NCBI RefSeq assembly: GCF_001677955.1
Contig: NZ_LELA01000031.1
Location: forward strand, 16,324 to 80,323
Source: Chryseobacterium sp. BGARF1
GTDB taxonomy: Bacteria > Bacteroidota > Bacteroidia > Flavobacteriales > Weeksellaceae
DNA: 64,000 nucleotides
Reading direction: 5' to 3'
In this document: one piece after another, positions 33,312-43,228 of the stretch
How the letters are laid out: each line of letters opens with the position of its first letter
Numbering within the stretch: position 1 is the first letter of the stretch
Program-made: the position numbers and the translations under genes
Notes under the pieces: generated by a model
The model's database searches: none
Told to the model about the DNA's origin: nothing
The model's input: only the letters and a program-made list of their open reading frames with translations

Positions 33312-34847
33312 ATGCTGATCAAAATATATGGAAGCTCCATTTTCGGCGTTTCCGCACAAACTATAACTATTGAAGTCAATATTGATACAGGTGGAGTCGG
33401 TTATCATTTGGTAGGCCTTCCTGATAATGCTATCAAAGAAAGCAGCTACAGAATTTCTGCGGCACTCAAAAATTGCGGTTACAAAATTCCCGGAAAAAAA
33501 GTTACGATCAATATGGCGCCCGCAGATTTGCGAAAAGAAGGTGCTGCGTACGATTTGAGCATCGCTATCGGAATTCTGATTGCATCTGACCAAATCCTTG
33601 GTGAAAATGTACAAGATTATATCATTATGGGTGAGCTTTCACTTGATGGAGGTTTGCAACCGATAAAAGGAGTGCTCCCAATTGCCATTCAGGCTCGCGA
33701 AGAAGGCTTTAAAGGAATTATTCTACCTAAACAAAATACCAGAGAAGCAGCAATTGTCAACAACCTTGATGTATATGGCGTAGAAAATATCAAAGAGGTC
33801 ATCGATTTTTTTAATGAAGGAAAACCTCTTGAGAAAGTGGTCTTAGATACAAGAAAAGAATTTCAGGATAAGATCAATAATTTTCCGTTTGATTTCTCTG
33901 AAGTGAAAGGCCAGGAAACCGCCAAAAGAGCCATGGAAGTTGCCGCAGCAGGTGGTCACAATATTATTCTTATCGGCCCACCGGGAAGCGGAAAAACGAT
34001 GCTGGCAAAGAGAGTTCCAAGTATTTTGCCACCCCTTACTTTAAAAGAAGCTTTAGAGACAACCAAAATACATTCTGTAGCCGGAAAAATGGGAACGGAA
34101 ACTTCTTTGATGACCGTTCGTCCGTTTCGTTCACCTCATCACACGATCTCTGATGTGGCGCTCGTTGGTGGTGGAAGTTATCCGCAACCGGGAGAAATTT
34201 CTTTGGCTCATAATGGCGTTTTATTTTTAGACGAAATGCCGGAATTTAAAAGAACGGTTTTGGAAGTGATGCGACAACCATTAGAAGATCGGGAGGTCAC
34301 AATTTCCAGAGCAAGATTTACGGTTAATTATCCTTCAAGCTTTATGTTGGTGGCTTCTATGAATCCCAGTCCGAGCGGATATTTCCCCGATGACCCTCAA
34401 AATACTTCGTCTGTTTTAGAAATGCAACGGTATATGAATAAACTTTCGGGGCCACTTTTAGATAGGATCGATATTCATGTTGAGGTGCAAAAAGTTGAGT
34501 TTGAGCAATTGGCAGAAAAAAGAAAAGGCGAAAAAAGTGAAGACATCAGAAAGAGAGTTTTAATTGCTCGAGATATTCAAAATGAACGATATAAAGATTT
34601 GTCAATCAGTTATAATGCTCAAATTGGATCACGTGAATTGGAAAAGTTTTGCGAGTTAGATGATGCGTCTTTTGATCTTATTAAAATGGCAATGGAAAAA
34701 CTGAATCTTTCAGCAAGAGCTTACGATCGGATTCTTAAAGTTGCCAGAACAATTGCTGATCTCGAAGAGTCTGAAAATATTTTGTCTCATCATGTTTCTG
34801 AAGCAATACAATACAGAAGTCTCGATCGAGAGTTTTGGAATGTGTAA
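33312..34847 (+). CDS. YifB/ComM-family Mg-chelatase-like AAA+ ATPase
   Basis: 511 residues from ATG 33312; the longer frame starting at 33276 adds 12 residues and overlaps a promoter-like -7 box, so it was not chosen. N-terminal ChlI-like domain GSSIFGVSAQTITIEVNIDTG, Walker A GPPGSGKTMLAKRVPS near 220, Walker B NGVLFLDEMPEF near 305. In E. coli and Haemophilus it promotes branch migration of DNA during transformation. The usual zinc site is replaced: where homologues have CPCG...CxC it reads MNPSPSGYFPDDPQN. A similar replacement seems common in Bacteroidota. Confidence 0.9.
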   Translation: MLIKIYGSSIFGVSAQTITIEVNIDTGGVGYHLVGLPDNAIKESSYRISAALKNCGYKIPGKKVTINMAPADLRKEGAAYDLSIAIGILIASDQILGENVQDYIIMGELSLDGGLQPIKGVLPIAIQAREEGFKGIILPKQNTREAAIVNNLDVYGVENIKEVIDFFNEGKPLEKVVLDTRKEFQDKINNFPFDFSEVKGQETAKRAMEVAAAGGHNIILIGPPGSGKTMLAKRVPSILPPLTLKEALETTKIHSVAGKMGTETSLMTVRPFRSPHHTISDVALVGGGSYPQPGEISLAHNGVLFLDEMPEFKRTVLEVMRQPLEDREVTISRARFTVNYPSSFMLVASMNPSPSGYFPDDPQNTSSVLEMQRYMNKLSGPLLDRIDIHVEVQKVEFEQLAEKRKGEKSEDIRKRVLIARDIQNERYKDLSISYNAQIGSRELEKFCELDDASFDLIKMAMEKLNLSARAYDRILKVARTIADLEESENILSHHVSEAIQYRSLDREFWNV

Positions 34848-34865
34848 TATAGATTTCAATAAAAT

Positions 34866-34899
34866 AAAAAAGCACCCCTGAATAAAAATTCAGGAATGC
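34866..34899 (-). terminator. Intrinsic terminator after the Spondin lipoprotein
   Basis: CCTGAAT pairs with ATTCAGG around AAAA, outer GCA with TGC. On the minus strand TTTTTTATTTTATT follows. Confidence 0.7.
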
Positions 34900-34945
34900 C
34901 CATTGAAACCATTTGTTGTTTTTATTAAACCCTGATCGAGATTAA

Positions 34946-36166
34946 TTAATTTACAGTCACTTTTAAGACATTTTGTACTGCCGGTATAGGATATTGTGTT
35001 CCAACTTTAGAAACAACCATACTTTCGGCTTGAGGCATTCCTCCAAATAAGGCCTGGCGATTTCCTGCTCCTGGATATTGATTAACACCAGTTCCCGAAT
35101 CAAACAAAGCTGTTTTTGAAGTTAAATCTCCCGTGGTATTTGCATCAATAATTTGCTCATTGGCATAAAACCAGTCATTAGAAAAACCAAACATCGTTAC
35201 ATAGGCTATTTTGTCTCCTGTTGTATAAGAAAAATTGGTCATCACTTTGCTTCCCGGTGCTACAGGAGTGTTTCCTGCGATATAAACTCCTTTTACATTA
35301 GACATGGCTTTTAAGTTGTTTTGAAGTTTCATAACATCTCCAAACTGAGAAATTTCTTTTAACCCATTACCAGAATCCAATTGTCCTAATTGATAAATAG
35401 GATTTTGATTACCGCTATAAACTACGACCAAAGCTGGAGATAGACCGGTCATTATTCCAGTATTCGCGTTAAGTTTCATCACCATTTTAGTGATATCTCC
35501 CATTTGTGCTATATCTGTAATTTCAGGATTTGATAATGCATTAGGTGTGAAAAACGGAGCCGAATTAAGCAATTGCGAACCATTGTAGTTTGAAACTGCC
35601 CAAACTCCTGGAGATAAAGGTGTCGCATTAGCTGTTCCTCCAGAAGTGTTTGTTATCATTAAAGTAAATTCAGATTTCATAATGTCATAGCTAAGATTGA
35701 GCTTGACCAATTGAGAGGCAGTCACTCCTGGAACCTGAGCGATAGGATTGCTCTGAGCAGTTCCTGTTGTATTGTCTTTTGTTCCGTTGTCCCACAATAA
35801 AACTTCTGAAGAAACATCGCCTGTAATAGCGTTTCCATTAGTATCAAATAGCTTTATTCCGGGTTGTTTTGATGCAAAAAACCAATCTTTGGATGCGCCA
35901 TACATGGTCGCAAACATCAGAGACTGTGCTTTTCCTGCACTGAATTTAACGGAGACAGATTCTCCGGGCATAATGACAGGAGTATTGGTTCCCTGAAAGC
36001 TACCACTTTCTACAAAATCTTTTGGAGCGACAATATTTTCAAATGTAATTGTTTTTTCCATAGAGCTTTCCATCATCATATCATCATCGTCATTACAAGA
36101 TGAAAGTCCGAAAATTGTCATTAGCCCAAGTCCGAGCGTTGCCATTTTTAAAATGTTCTTTTTCAT
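34946..36166 (-). CDS. Spondin-N domain lipoprotein
   Basis: 406 residues. Lipoprotein with lipobox GLSSC (Cys 24) and an acidic NDDDD tail. Two Spondin_N-like units: the first SMEKTITFENIVAPKDFVESGSF ... MFATMYGASKDWFFASKQPGIKLFD near 35-115 and the second GVYIAGNTPVAPGSKVMTNFSY ... MFGFSNDWFYANEQI near 300-345. Spondin-N is better known from animal extracellular matrix proteins, where it binds metal ions and matrix partners, so a role in surface adhesion or binding is a plausible guess. A terminator follows, so it is monocistronic. Confidence 0.85.
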   Translation of the reverse strand: MKKNILKMATLGLGLMTIFGLSSCNDDDDMMMESSMEKTITFENIVAPKDFVESGSFQGTNTPVIMPGESVSVKFSAGKAQSLMFATMYGASKDWFFASKQPGIKLFDTNGNAITGDVSSEVLLWDNGTKDNTTGTAQSNPIAQVPGVTASQLVKLNLSYDIMKSEFTLMITNTSGGTANATPLSPGVWAVSNYNGSQLLNSAPFFTPNALSNPEITDIAQMGDITKMVMKLNANTGIMTGLSPALVVVYSGNQNPIYQLGQLDSGNGLKEISQFGDVMKLQNNLKAMSNVKGVYIAGNTPVAPGSKVMTNFSYTTGDKIAYVTMFGFSNDWFYANEQIIDANTTGDLTSKTALFDSGTGVNQYPGAGNRQALFGGMPQAESMVVSKVGTQYPIPAVQNVLKVTVN

Positions 36167-36357
36167 AAAAGTATTTTTTATAGTTATAAATAAGGTATAA
36201 TTCTAGTCGTGCTTATTTATTAATCCTGACAAAAAAATATCGTTTTATTGAAATTGAATAGTTAAGGCGTTGATTTTTAGTGGTTAAAATTTTAAATATT
36301 TTATGGTATTGTGTTTTTATGAAGAACTATTTGTTTTAAATGAATAAAAAAGGCAAC

Positions 36358-36387
36358 AAAAAAACCGTGAAATAAATTCCACGGTTT
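36358..36387 (-). terminator. Intrinsic terminator after the S46 peptidase
   Basis: AAACCGTG (36362-36369) pairs with CACGGTTT (36380-36387). On the minus strand TTTTTTTTGTTG follows. Confidence 0.7.
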
Positions 36388-36408
36388 TCAAAATATTTTT
36401 TGAGAAAA

Positions 36409-38607
36409 TTATTTTTTCTTTTTTACAGGAGCTGCAATTTTGATTTTAGATTTACCAGTATCAGCAGGAGTATTTTCGTCTCTTACTAATTTTAGTTCGT
36501 CTACAATTCTTCTTGCACCAGCATATTTGTCGATTGTCCAAAGAACAAAACGGATGTCTACACTGATTGTTTTTTGCCATTCGTTTTCAAAAACAATATC
36601 TCCACTTAATGCTTCGCTGTTTCCGTCAAACGCGATACCGATAAGGTTACCATCTCCATCAATTACCGGAGAACCAGAGTTTCCACCTGTAATATCATTG
36701 TTTGAAAGGAAGTTTACTGGAAGGTAACCTGCTTTGTCTGCATATTGACCGTAATCTTTAGCATTTTGAAGCGCAATTACTCTTTGTGGAAGATCAAATT
36801 CTTCGTCACCAGCTTTGTATTTACCTACTAAACCTTCCATTGTAGTGTAATAGTTATCAGTCACTCCAAAGTAGTTTCTGTCGTCTCTTACAGGTAATGT
36901 ATCGATTTGTCCGTAAGTAAGTCTCATCGTAGAGTTTGCATCCGGATAGAATTTTTTCTCAGGCATTGCTTTCATTAAACCAGCTAAGAAAAGACGGTTG
37001 TTTTTAGCAAAACTGTCATCCAATAATACATATTTATCGTTTGATGTTTTTTGGTCTGCAATAATTCCTCTAGCTATTTTCAAAAGAGGATCTGCATCCA
37101 ATTTTAAACGATCAGGATTCATAATATAGTTCGTCACAGACGTTTTGTTAGCAAATAGAGACGAAAATGCAAGGTTAGATAAGCTTTTAGCATCCAAAGC
37201 CATAAGCGTTGGAGAAGCTACATCAGATTTTACTTTTGTTTGGTAAAGATTTACCAAAGAGGTCAACATCTCTCCTTCAAGATTAGTGTTGATGTTATCA
37301 TATGCATCTTTTACAGCTGTTTCTACTTTAGCTTTCATTGCTAATCTTCCTGCCATATCCTGTTTTGCATAAGCATCTAATGCAGGAGCTAAGCTGTTTG
37401 CAAGAGCTATATATTTAGCATTTCTCATCAATAGAGAAGCGTAATTTCTTTCTGTATTTCTGTTTGAAACTTGAGAGTAATAGTTTTGAATTTTTACTAA
37501 AACACCATCATACATTTCATTTCCTGGTTGCAATGACCAGTCGTTGAATTTTTTCTCAAGCTCTCTTTTGTCAGTAATTGTACCGTTTTTTTCAACAGCA
37601 TCAATTGTTCCTTGTCTGTTTTTCCAGTAGTTGGCAACAGAAGCATATTGAGAAGCGTACCCTAATTGAGTGGTCTTATCTTTATCCATATACTTCTTCA
37701 TAATGTCCATCGCCATTTTAGAAGTCTCTACCCAAGCCGGATAATCTTTAGTGACCATTTGCTCAATTCCGTAAGAAGTTAAGTAACGGTTTGTTCTTCC
37801 TGGGTATCCTAAGATCATTGAGAAATCTCCTGGCTTAATTCCTTTTAGAGAAACAGGTAAGAAGTGTTTAGGCTTCAAAGGAACGTTTGTTAATTTGAAT
37901 TCTGAAGGGTTTCCTGCAGCATCAGCATATACTCTGAATACTGTGAAATCTCCTGTATGTCTTGGCCATTCCCAGTTGTCTGTATCTCCACCAAATTTTC
38001 CGATTGATGATGGCGGTGCACCAACTAATCTGATATCTTTATAGTCTTGATAAACGAAATAATAAAATTCGTTTCCGTTGAAGAAATCTCTTACAACAAC
38101 AGTGTATTTTCCGTTTTCAGAATTTTCTGTCTGAATTGCTTTTGTTTCAGCATCAATTACAGCTTTTCTCTGAGCCGCAGACATTTCGTTGTTTAATTTT
38201 GAATTGATTCTCTGTGTAGCATCATCCATTCTTACCAAAAATCTTACGTAAAGATCTTTAGAATTGAATTCTTCTTTTTCGTTTTTTGCCCAGAAACCAT
38301 TCTTTAGGTAATCTTTTTCAGGAGTAGAAGCCGCAGCAACAGCACCGTAACCACAGTGGTGATTGGTGAAGATCAAACCTTTGTCTGAAACAATTTCTCC
38401 TGTACAAAAACCTCCAAAGCTTACGATAGCATCTTTTAAGCTAGAGTTGTTTACAGAATAAATCTCTTCCGGAGTCAAACGAAGACCCTCTTTTTGCATG
38501 TCTACACCATTAAGCCTTTTCACAAGCATCAATAGCCACATTCCTTCATCTGCCCTCATTTGAGCAAAGCTTAATAAGAAAGTGAATAGTAAAAATATTC
38601 TTTTCAT
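36409..38607 (-). CDS. S46-family dipeptidyl peptidase, DPP7-type
   Basis: 732 residues with signal peptide MKRIFLLFTFLLSFAQMRA. Catalytic triad: His in TNHHCGYG near 83, Asp in DNWEWPRHTGDF near 213 and Ser in DITGGNSGSPVIDG near 653. The residue 18 positions after the catalytic Ser is Gly (in IAFDGNSE). Gly at this position is known to mark DPP7 (hydrophobic or aliphatic P1), whereas Arg marks DPP11 (acidic P1). A periplasmic enzyme that removes N-terminal dipeptides from peptides, part of the peptide-feeding metabolism of these organisms. Confidence 0.94.
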   Translation of the reverse strand: MKRIFLLFTFLLSFAQMRADEGMWLLMLVKRLNGVDMQKEGLRLTPEEIYSVNNSSLKDAIVSFGGFCTGEIVSDKGLIFTNHHCGYGAVAAASTPEKDYLKNGFWAKNEKEEFNSKDLYVRFLVRMDDATQRINSKLNNEMSAAQRKAVIDAETKAIQTENSENGKYTVVVRDFFNGNEFYYFVYQDYKDIRLVGAPPSSIGKFGGDTDNWEWPRHTGDFTVFRVYADAAGNPSEFKLTNVPLKPKHFLPVSLKGIKPGDFSMILGYPGRTNRYLTSYGIEQMVTKDYPAWVETSKMAMDIMKKYMDKDKTTQLGYASQYASVANYWKNRQGTIDAVEKNGTITDKRELEKKFNDWSLQPGNEMYDGVLVKIQNYYSQVSNRNTERNYASLLMRNAKYIALANSLAPALDAYAKQDMAGRLAMKAKVETAVKDAYDNINTNLEGEMLTSLVNLYQTKVKSDVASPTLMALDAKSLSNLAFSSLFANKTSVTNYIMNPDRLKLDADPLLKIARGIIADQKTSNDKYVLLDDSFAKNNRLFLAGLMKAMPEKKFYPDANSTMRLTYGQIDTLPVRDDRNYFGVTDNYYTTMEGLVGKYKAGDEEFDLPQRVIALQNAKDYGQYADKAGYLPVNFLSNNDITGGNSGSPVIDGDGNLIGIAFDGNSEALSGDIVFENEWQKTISVDIRFVLWTIDKYAGARRIVDELKLVRDENTPADTGKSKIKIAAPVKKKK

Positions 38608-38693
38608 TTTATAAAATAATTTTTGTGGGGCTAAATTACTAATTTTTACGATAATTTGTCAGCAATTGGTATGAAAATGGGAGGGAGGAGGAT

Positions 38694-39128
38694 ATGAAAA
38701 ACATTTTATCATTTCTTTTTGCCTTTTTTATTTTAAATTTAGTTCTAAACTGTTCTGCGGTAAAGGTCAATAATCAGCATTATCAAAGAGAATGGATGAT
38801 GGTTTCGTTTGATGGGTTTACCAAGGAAGAGCTTATGAAAAACAAGGCAGAAATCAATCTTACAGAACCTCCCAAAGACGGAAAAATAAGAGGAACAGCG
38901 ATGATGGGTTGTAACAGAATGTTTTTTACTTTAGAATTTAAATCTAAAAGCAAAGTGAAAATTTCCGGATTGGGAAGTACATTAATGGCTTGTCAGGAAA
39001 TGAATTTGGAAAAAGAATTTTCAAAAGTTTTCGAGAAAATGACTCGGTACGAAATTAACGGGCATTTTCTTACCCTTTATGATGAGAAAGGAAGTCAGAT
39101 GAAATTTATTGCTGCAGATTGGGATTAA
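38694..39128 (+). CDS. META-domain (HslJ-like) lipoprotein
   Basis: 144 residues. Signal with lipobox LVLNC (Cys 20). The META domain covers about 30-140: WMMVSFDGFTKEELMKNKAEINLTE, then GTAMMGCNRMFFTLEF, ISGLGSTLMACQEMNLEKEF and GHFLTLYDEKGSQMKFI. The two-part GCNR...MAC pattern is typical of HslJ/META proteins. Function in the envelope is unclear. The next gene, hflX, is 131 bp away and has its own start. Confidence 0.85.
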   Translation: MKNILSFLFAFFILNLVLNCSAVKVNNQHYQREWMMVSFDGFTKEELMKNKAEINLTEPPKDGKIRGTAMMGCNRMFFTLEFKSKSKVKISGLGSTLMACQEMNLEKEFSKVFEKMTRYEINGHFLTLYDEKGSQMKFIAADWD

Positions 39129-39259
39129 TTTCTCTTTTATTCAATAAATATAGGATAATTATATCGATTTCGATGAAATTACCTGTTTTTTGAAAAGTCG
39201 ACTTGTATTTATAAATTAAAAATATTATCTTGTAAATCTCATAAACTATACAGATTTTA

Positions 39260-40492
39260 ATGCTAGAAAAAAAACAACATAATTACGAAAAGGCAGTTTT
39301 GGTGGGCGTTGTCACCCAAAATCAGGATGAAGATAAGTTGCAGGAATATATGGATGAGCTGGAGTTTTTAGCCTACACAGCAGGCGCTACGGTAGACAGA
39401 CGTTTTACTCAGAAATTAACTCAGCCCGATTCTAAAACTTTTGTAGGAAGCGGAAAAGCACAAGAAATAAAAGAATATGTAAAGGAAAATGGGATTGGAA
39501 CCATAATTTTTGATGATGAATTATCACCTTCTCAGCTTAAAAATCTTGAAAAAGAAATTGAAGTAAAAATTCTCGATAGAACCAATCTTATCCTTGATAT
39601 TTTCGCACAGAGAGCACAAACTTCTTACGCAAGAACTCAGGTAGAATTGGCGCAATACCAATATTTGCTGCCTAGATTAAGCAAGATGTGGTCTCACTTA
39701 GATAAACAAAAAGGGGGAATCGGAATGCGTGGTCCCGGTGAAACGGAAATTGAAACCGATAGAAGGATCATCCGTGACAGAATATCTTTACTGAAAGATA
39801 AACTGAAGATCATCGATAAACAAATGGCAACCCAGCGAAACAATCGTGGAAAAGTCGTTCGTGCTGCTTTGGTAGGATACACCAACGTAGGAAAGTCAAC
39901 CTTGATGAATGCTATTTCTAAATCGGATGTTTTTGCCGAAAATAAGCTTTTTGCAACGCTGGATACAACAGTAAGAAAAGTGGTCATCGGGAATTTACCT
40001 TTCCTTTTGACGGATACAGTAGGTTTCATCCGAAAATTACCGACCCAGCTGGTAGAATCTTTCAAATCTACTTTGGATGAGGTACGTGAAGCGGATCTTC
40101 TTATCCATGTGGTTGATATTTCGCACGAAAGTTTTGAAGACCATATCGAGTCTGTTAATCATATTTTAATGGAGATTAATGCGCATCAGAAACCAATGAT
40201 CATGGTTTTCAACAAGATTGATGATTTTAGCTACGAGAAAAAAGACGAAGACGATCTTACGCCAGGTTCCAGCAAAAACGTTTCTCTTGACGAATGGAAA
40301 AAAACATGGATGGCAAAATCTAAACATCCTGCAGTTTTCATTTCGGCTCTCACAAAAGAAAATTTCCCTGAAATGAAACGATTGGTTTATGATGAGGTCA
40401 TGAAAATTCATATTTCAAGATTCCCGTACAACGATTTTCTTTTCGAATATTTTGATAACGACGAAGACGAAGCCTCAGAAACAAAAGATTAA
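39260..40492 (+). CDS. hflX: GTPase HflX
   Basis: 410 residues. Ribosome-associated GTPase that splits stalled 70S ribosomes. N-terminal HflX domain (to about 170) with GMRGPGETEIETDRR near 150, then a G domain: GYTNVGKSTLMNAI (P-loop, near 213), TTVRKVV, LTDTVGFIRKLPTQL (G3), NKID (G4) and ISALTK (G5, SAL). Its last A of the TAA is the A of the following ATG, so it is translationally coupled to the DUF4919 gene. Confidence 0.96.
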   Translation: MLEKKQHNYEKAVLVGVVTQNQDEDKLQEYMDELEFLAYTAGATVDRRFTQKLTQPDSKTFVGSGKAQEIKEYVKENGIGTIIFDDELSPSQLKNLEKEIEVKILDRTNLILDIFAQRAQTSYARTQVELAQYQYLLPRLSKMWSHLDKQKGGIGMRGPGETEIETDRRIIRDRISLLKDKLKIIDKQMATQRNNRGKVVRAALVGYTNVGKSTLMNAISKSDVFAENKLFATLDTTVRKVVIGNLPFLLTDTVGFIRKLPTQLVESFKSTLDEVREADLLIHVVDISHESFEDHIESVNHILMEINAHQKPMIMVFNKIDDFSYEKKDEDDLTPGSSKNVSLDEWKKTWMAKSKHPAVFISALTKENFPEMKRLVYDEVMKIHISRFPYNDFLFEYFDNDEDEASETKD

Positions 40493-41127
40493 TGAATTAT
40501 AGGATTTTCTTCTTTTTATTTATTATTCCGTTTTTTGGTTTGAGCCAAAAGACAAAACTCGATTTGAAAAATATCGAAAAAAATCTGAGCAATCCTAACT
40601 CTACGTACAATTACGACAGGCTTATTTTTAAATACAAAGGACTTCCAAAGTCTGTCGACAGTATAGAAGCACAGCATTTGTACTACGGGAGAAACTTTAG
40701 AAAAGACCTGGTCTCGCAATCAGGAGACGATTTCAAAGTTTTAGCAGAAGCCTTCAAAAACAATAATTTTACAGAATGCATCAAGCTTGGTAAAGCGCTT
40801 TACGCTAAAGATCCTACCAATCTTGATGTGATTCTTATTTTACTTCGTGCCTATGATCAGACAAAAGACATCGGTAACTTTTCGCATCATATTGCCCAAT
40901 TAAGGCTTCTCACCGATGCTATCAAAAACTCCGGAGACGGAAAATCAGAAAAAACTGCATACAAAGTTAACAGTGTGGGAGATGAATATATTTTCCTCAA
41001 TATGATGAATGTAGGGCAAGACTATACCAGAACTTCTAAAACCCTGAAAGACGGCGTTATTGACGTTTGGGAAAAAGGAGAGAACAAAATTTATATTAAA
41101 GTACTTTATTTAGACTTCAATTTTTAA
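40492..41127 (+). CDS. DUF4919 protein
   Basis: 211 residues. Signal peptide (MNYRIFFFLFIIPFFGLSQ). The DUF4919 core begins TKLDLKNIEKNLSNPNSTYNYDRLIFKY and runs to near the end. Function unknown. The start codon overlaps the hflX stop (TAATG), so it is cotranslated with hflX. The next gene follows 12 bp after its stop, so the operon continues. Confidence 0.8.
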   Translation: MNYRIFFFLFIIPFFGLSQKTKLDLKNIEKNLSNPNSTYNYDRLIFKYKGLPKSVDSIEAQHLYYGRNFRKDLVSQSGDDFKVLAEAFKNNNFTECIKLGKALYAKDPTNLDVILILLRAYDQTKDIGNFSHHIAQLRLLTDAIKNSGDGKSEKTAYKVNSVGDEYIFLNMMNVGQDYTRTSKTLKDGVIDVWEKGENKIYIKVLYLDFNF

Positions 41128-41139
41128 AAAACAAATTTA

Positions 41140-42426
41140 TTGGAATTATATTATTCATTTTCAGCACTTATCGTATTAGCCTCCATTTTTGCCTATATCA
41201 ACTATAGGTTTTTAAAACTTCCGAGCACCATCGGGATCATGGTGATAGCCATTGTGGTATCGATTATTTTGGTTTTATTTGGTGAAAACTTTCTTCCTAA
41301 AACATTCGGTCATCTGAATGATTTGATGAACAGTATCGACTTTACCGAAGTTCTGATGGGAGCGATGCTAAACTTCCTGCTCTTTGCGGGAGGAATTCAT
41401 ATTAATATTAATGATTTAAAAGAACAGTTCCGGCCGGTTCTTATATTTTCAACGGCTGGTGTGATTATTTCAACCTTTATCGTAGGATTTGGAATGTTTT
41501 ATTTGTTGCCGTTTGTAGGATTAAAGATTCCATTTATCTACTGTTTGGTATTTGGAGCATTGATCTCGCCTACCGATCCTGTGGCGGTTTTAAGTGTTTT
41601 AAAACAAGCCAAAGTTTCAAAGTCACTAGAAACTAAAATTGCCGGAGAATCATTGTTTAATGATGGTATGGCTGTGGTGGTTTTTACAGTAGTTTTGCAG
41701 ATTGCAGTTGGCGATAAAGTAGATTTAGGAGTAGAAAATATTACTATTTTATTGATGAAAGAAGCCGGTGGCGGATTGCTTTTGGGTGTTCTTTTAGGTT
41801 GGGTAACTTCTAGATTAATGCGTGAGATCGATGATTATATTATCTCTGTTTTAGTAACACTTGCTGTGGTGATGGGAGGTTACCTTGTGGCAAGACAATT
41901 ACACGTTTCCGGTCCTTTAACGATGGTTGCGGCAGGATTGTTTATGGGTAATTTTAATGTTAAATTTAAAATGAAATCTATTACCCAAGATTATCTGATC
42001 AAATTCTGGGAACTGATCGATGAAATTCTAAACGCAGTTTTATTCCTTTTCATCGGGTTTGAATTGCTGATGATCAAAGATCTAGATCATTATGTAATTC
42101 CTGGGTTATTGGCGATTGTTGTGGTTCTTTGTGCAAGGTTTGCTTCAATTTGGGGACCCGCAAAATTTATGTCTTTCAGAAGAACATTTAGCCCGCAAAC
42201 AATAAAAGTCCTGTTTTGGGGTGGTATTCGAGGAGGTGTTTCCATTGCTTTGGCGATGTCTATTCCGAAAAATGAATACAGCAATGCTATTTTAAGTATT
42301 ACTTATTGTGTGGTGGTATTTTCTATTATTGTTCAGGGGCTTACGATTGCTAAAGTTGCCAATCCAAAGATGATTGCAGATGAAGAAAAAGAATTGGAAA
42401 GTATTGCTTTAGATGAAAATCATTAA
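41140..42426 (+). CDS. CPA1-family Na+(K+)/H+ antiporter
   Basis: 428 residues with about twelve membrane helices. Conserved antiporter patterns: GALISPTDPVAVLSVLK near 138-154, GESLFNDGMAVVVFTVVLQ near 168, and GGIRGGVSIALAMS near 363. Exchanges sodium or potassium for protons and helps pH and salt homeostasis. Start is a TTG at 41140; the next ATG is at residue 33 and would remove the first helix. Cotranscribed with hflX-DUF4919; AlkD follows 14 bp later. Confidence 0.9.
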   Translation: MELYYSFSALIVLASIFAYINYRFLKLPSTIGIMVIAIVVSIILVLFGENFLPKTFGHLNDLMNSIDFTEVLMGAMLNFLLFAGGIHININDLKEQFRPVLIFSTAGVIISTFIVGFGMFYLLPFVGLKIPFIYCLVFGALISPTDPVAVLSVLKQAKVSKSLETKIAGESLFNDGMAVVVFTVVLQIAVGDKVDLGVENITILLMKEAGGGLLLGVLLGWVTSRLMREIDDYIISVLVTLAVVMGGYLVARQLHVSGPLTMVAAGLFMGNFNVKFKMKSITQDYLIKFWELIDEILNAVLFLFIGFELLMIKDLDHYVIPGLLAIVVVLCARFASIWGPAKFMSFRRTFSPQTIKVLFWGGIRGGVSIALAMSIPKNEYSNAILSITYCVVVFSIIVQGLTIAKVANPKMIADEEKELESIALDENH

Positions 42427-42440
42427 TTGTTTATAAATCA

Positions 42441-43160
42441 ATGAGTACAATTCTTAAAGAGATCAAAGAATCATTAGCTGTTTTATCCATTCCAGAAAAA
42501 GTAGCTTTTTTTCCTAAGTTTTTCAAAACAGGAAAAGGAGAATATGGTGAAGGCGATTTGTTTTTGGGCGTAAAAGTTCCCGATCAACGCGCTGTTGCCA
42601 AAGAATATTATGCTAAAATTTCTTTAGATGAATTGAGCGATTTGCTTTCTTCGCCTTATCATGAACATCGTTTAACGGCTTTGATCATGCTGATTTCGAA
42701 GTTTGAAAAAACTAAAGATTTGTCTGCAAAAGAAGAAATCATCAATTTCTATCTTAAACATCTGGATTTTATTAATAATTGGGATCTGGTAGATACCACT
42801 TGTTATAAGATATTAGGACGATATGCTTTTGAGAATCAGAAAGAAAACCTTTTGAGAGCGCTTGCTGATTCTGACCAGATGTGGCACAAAAGAATTGCGG
42901 TTGTTGGAACGATGCATTATATAAAAAAGGGTTCATTTGAATTAACGAAAGAGTTTGTAACACAAAATCTACATTATCCGCACGACCTGATGCATAAAGC
43001 AAACGGTTGGCTTTTAAGAGAAATGGGAAATAAAAATGAAGCTGAATTGATAGCTTATTTAAATCAATATTACAAAGAAATGCCAAGAACCTGTCTTCGT
43101 TATGCTATCGAAAAATTAGATGAAGAGTTACGTCAGGATTATTTGAAAGGCAGAATTTAA
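42441..43160 (+). CDS. DNA alkylation repair protein (AlkD-like)
   Basis: 239 residues of HEAT-like repeats. GVKVPDQRAVAKEYYAKI near 45-62, NNWDLVDTTCYKILGRYA near 113-130 (catalytic-region Trp and Asp), HKRIAVVGTMHYIKKG near 150 and MHKANGWLLREMG near 184 match the AlkC/AlkD superfamily. AlkD removes positively charged bulky 3- and 7-alkyl purines. It ends an operon with hflX. Confidence 0.88.
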   Translation: MSTILKEIKESLAVLSIPEKVAFFPKFFKTGKGEYGEGDLFLGVKVPDQRAVAKEYYAKISLDELSDLLSSPYHEHRLTALIMLISKFEKTKDLSAKEEIINFYLKHLDFINNWDLVDTTCYKILGRYAFENQKENLLRALADSDQMWHKRIAVVGTMHYIKKGSFELTKEFVTQNLHYPHDLMHKANGWLLREMGNKNEAELIAYLNQYYKEMPRTCLRYAIEKLDEELRQDYLKGRI

Positions 43161-43228
43161 ACATGATTGATTTCACCTTTTGAAGAGGTAAATTAAAAAT
43201 AAGTAAATTTGCTTCTCAACACGAACTT

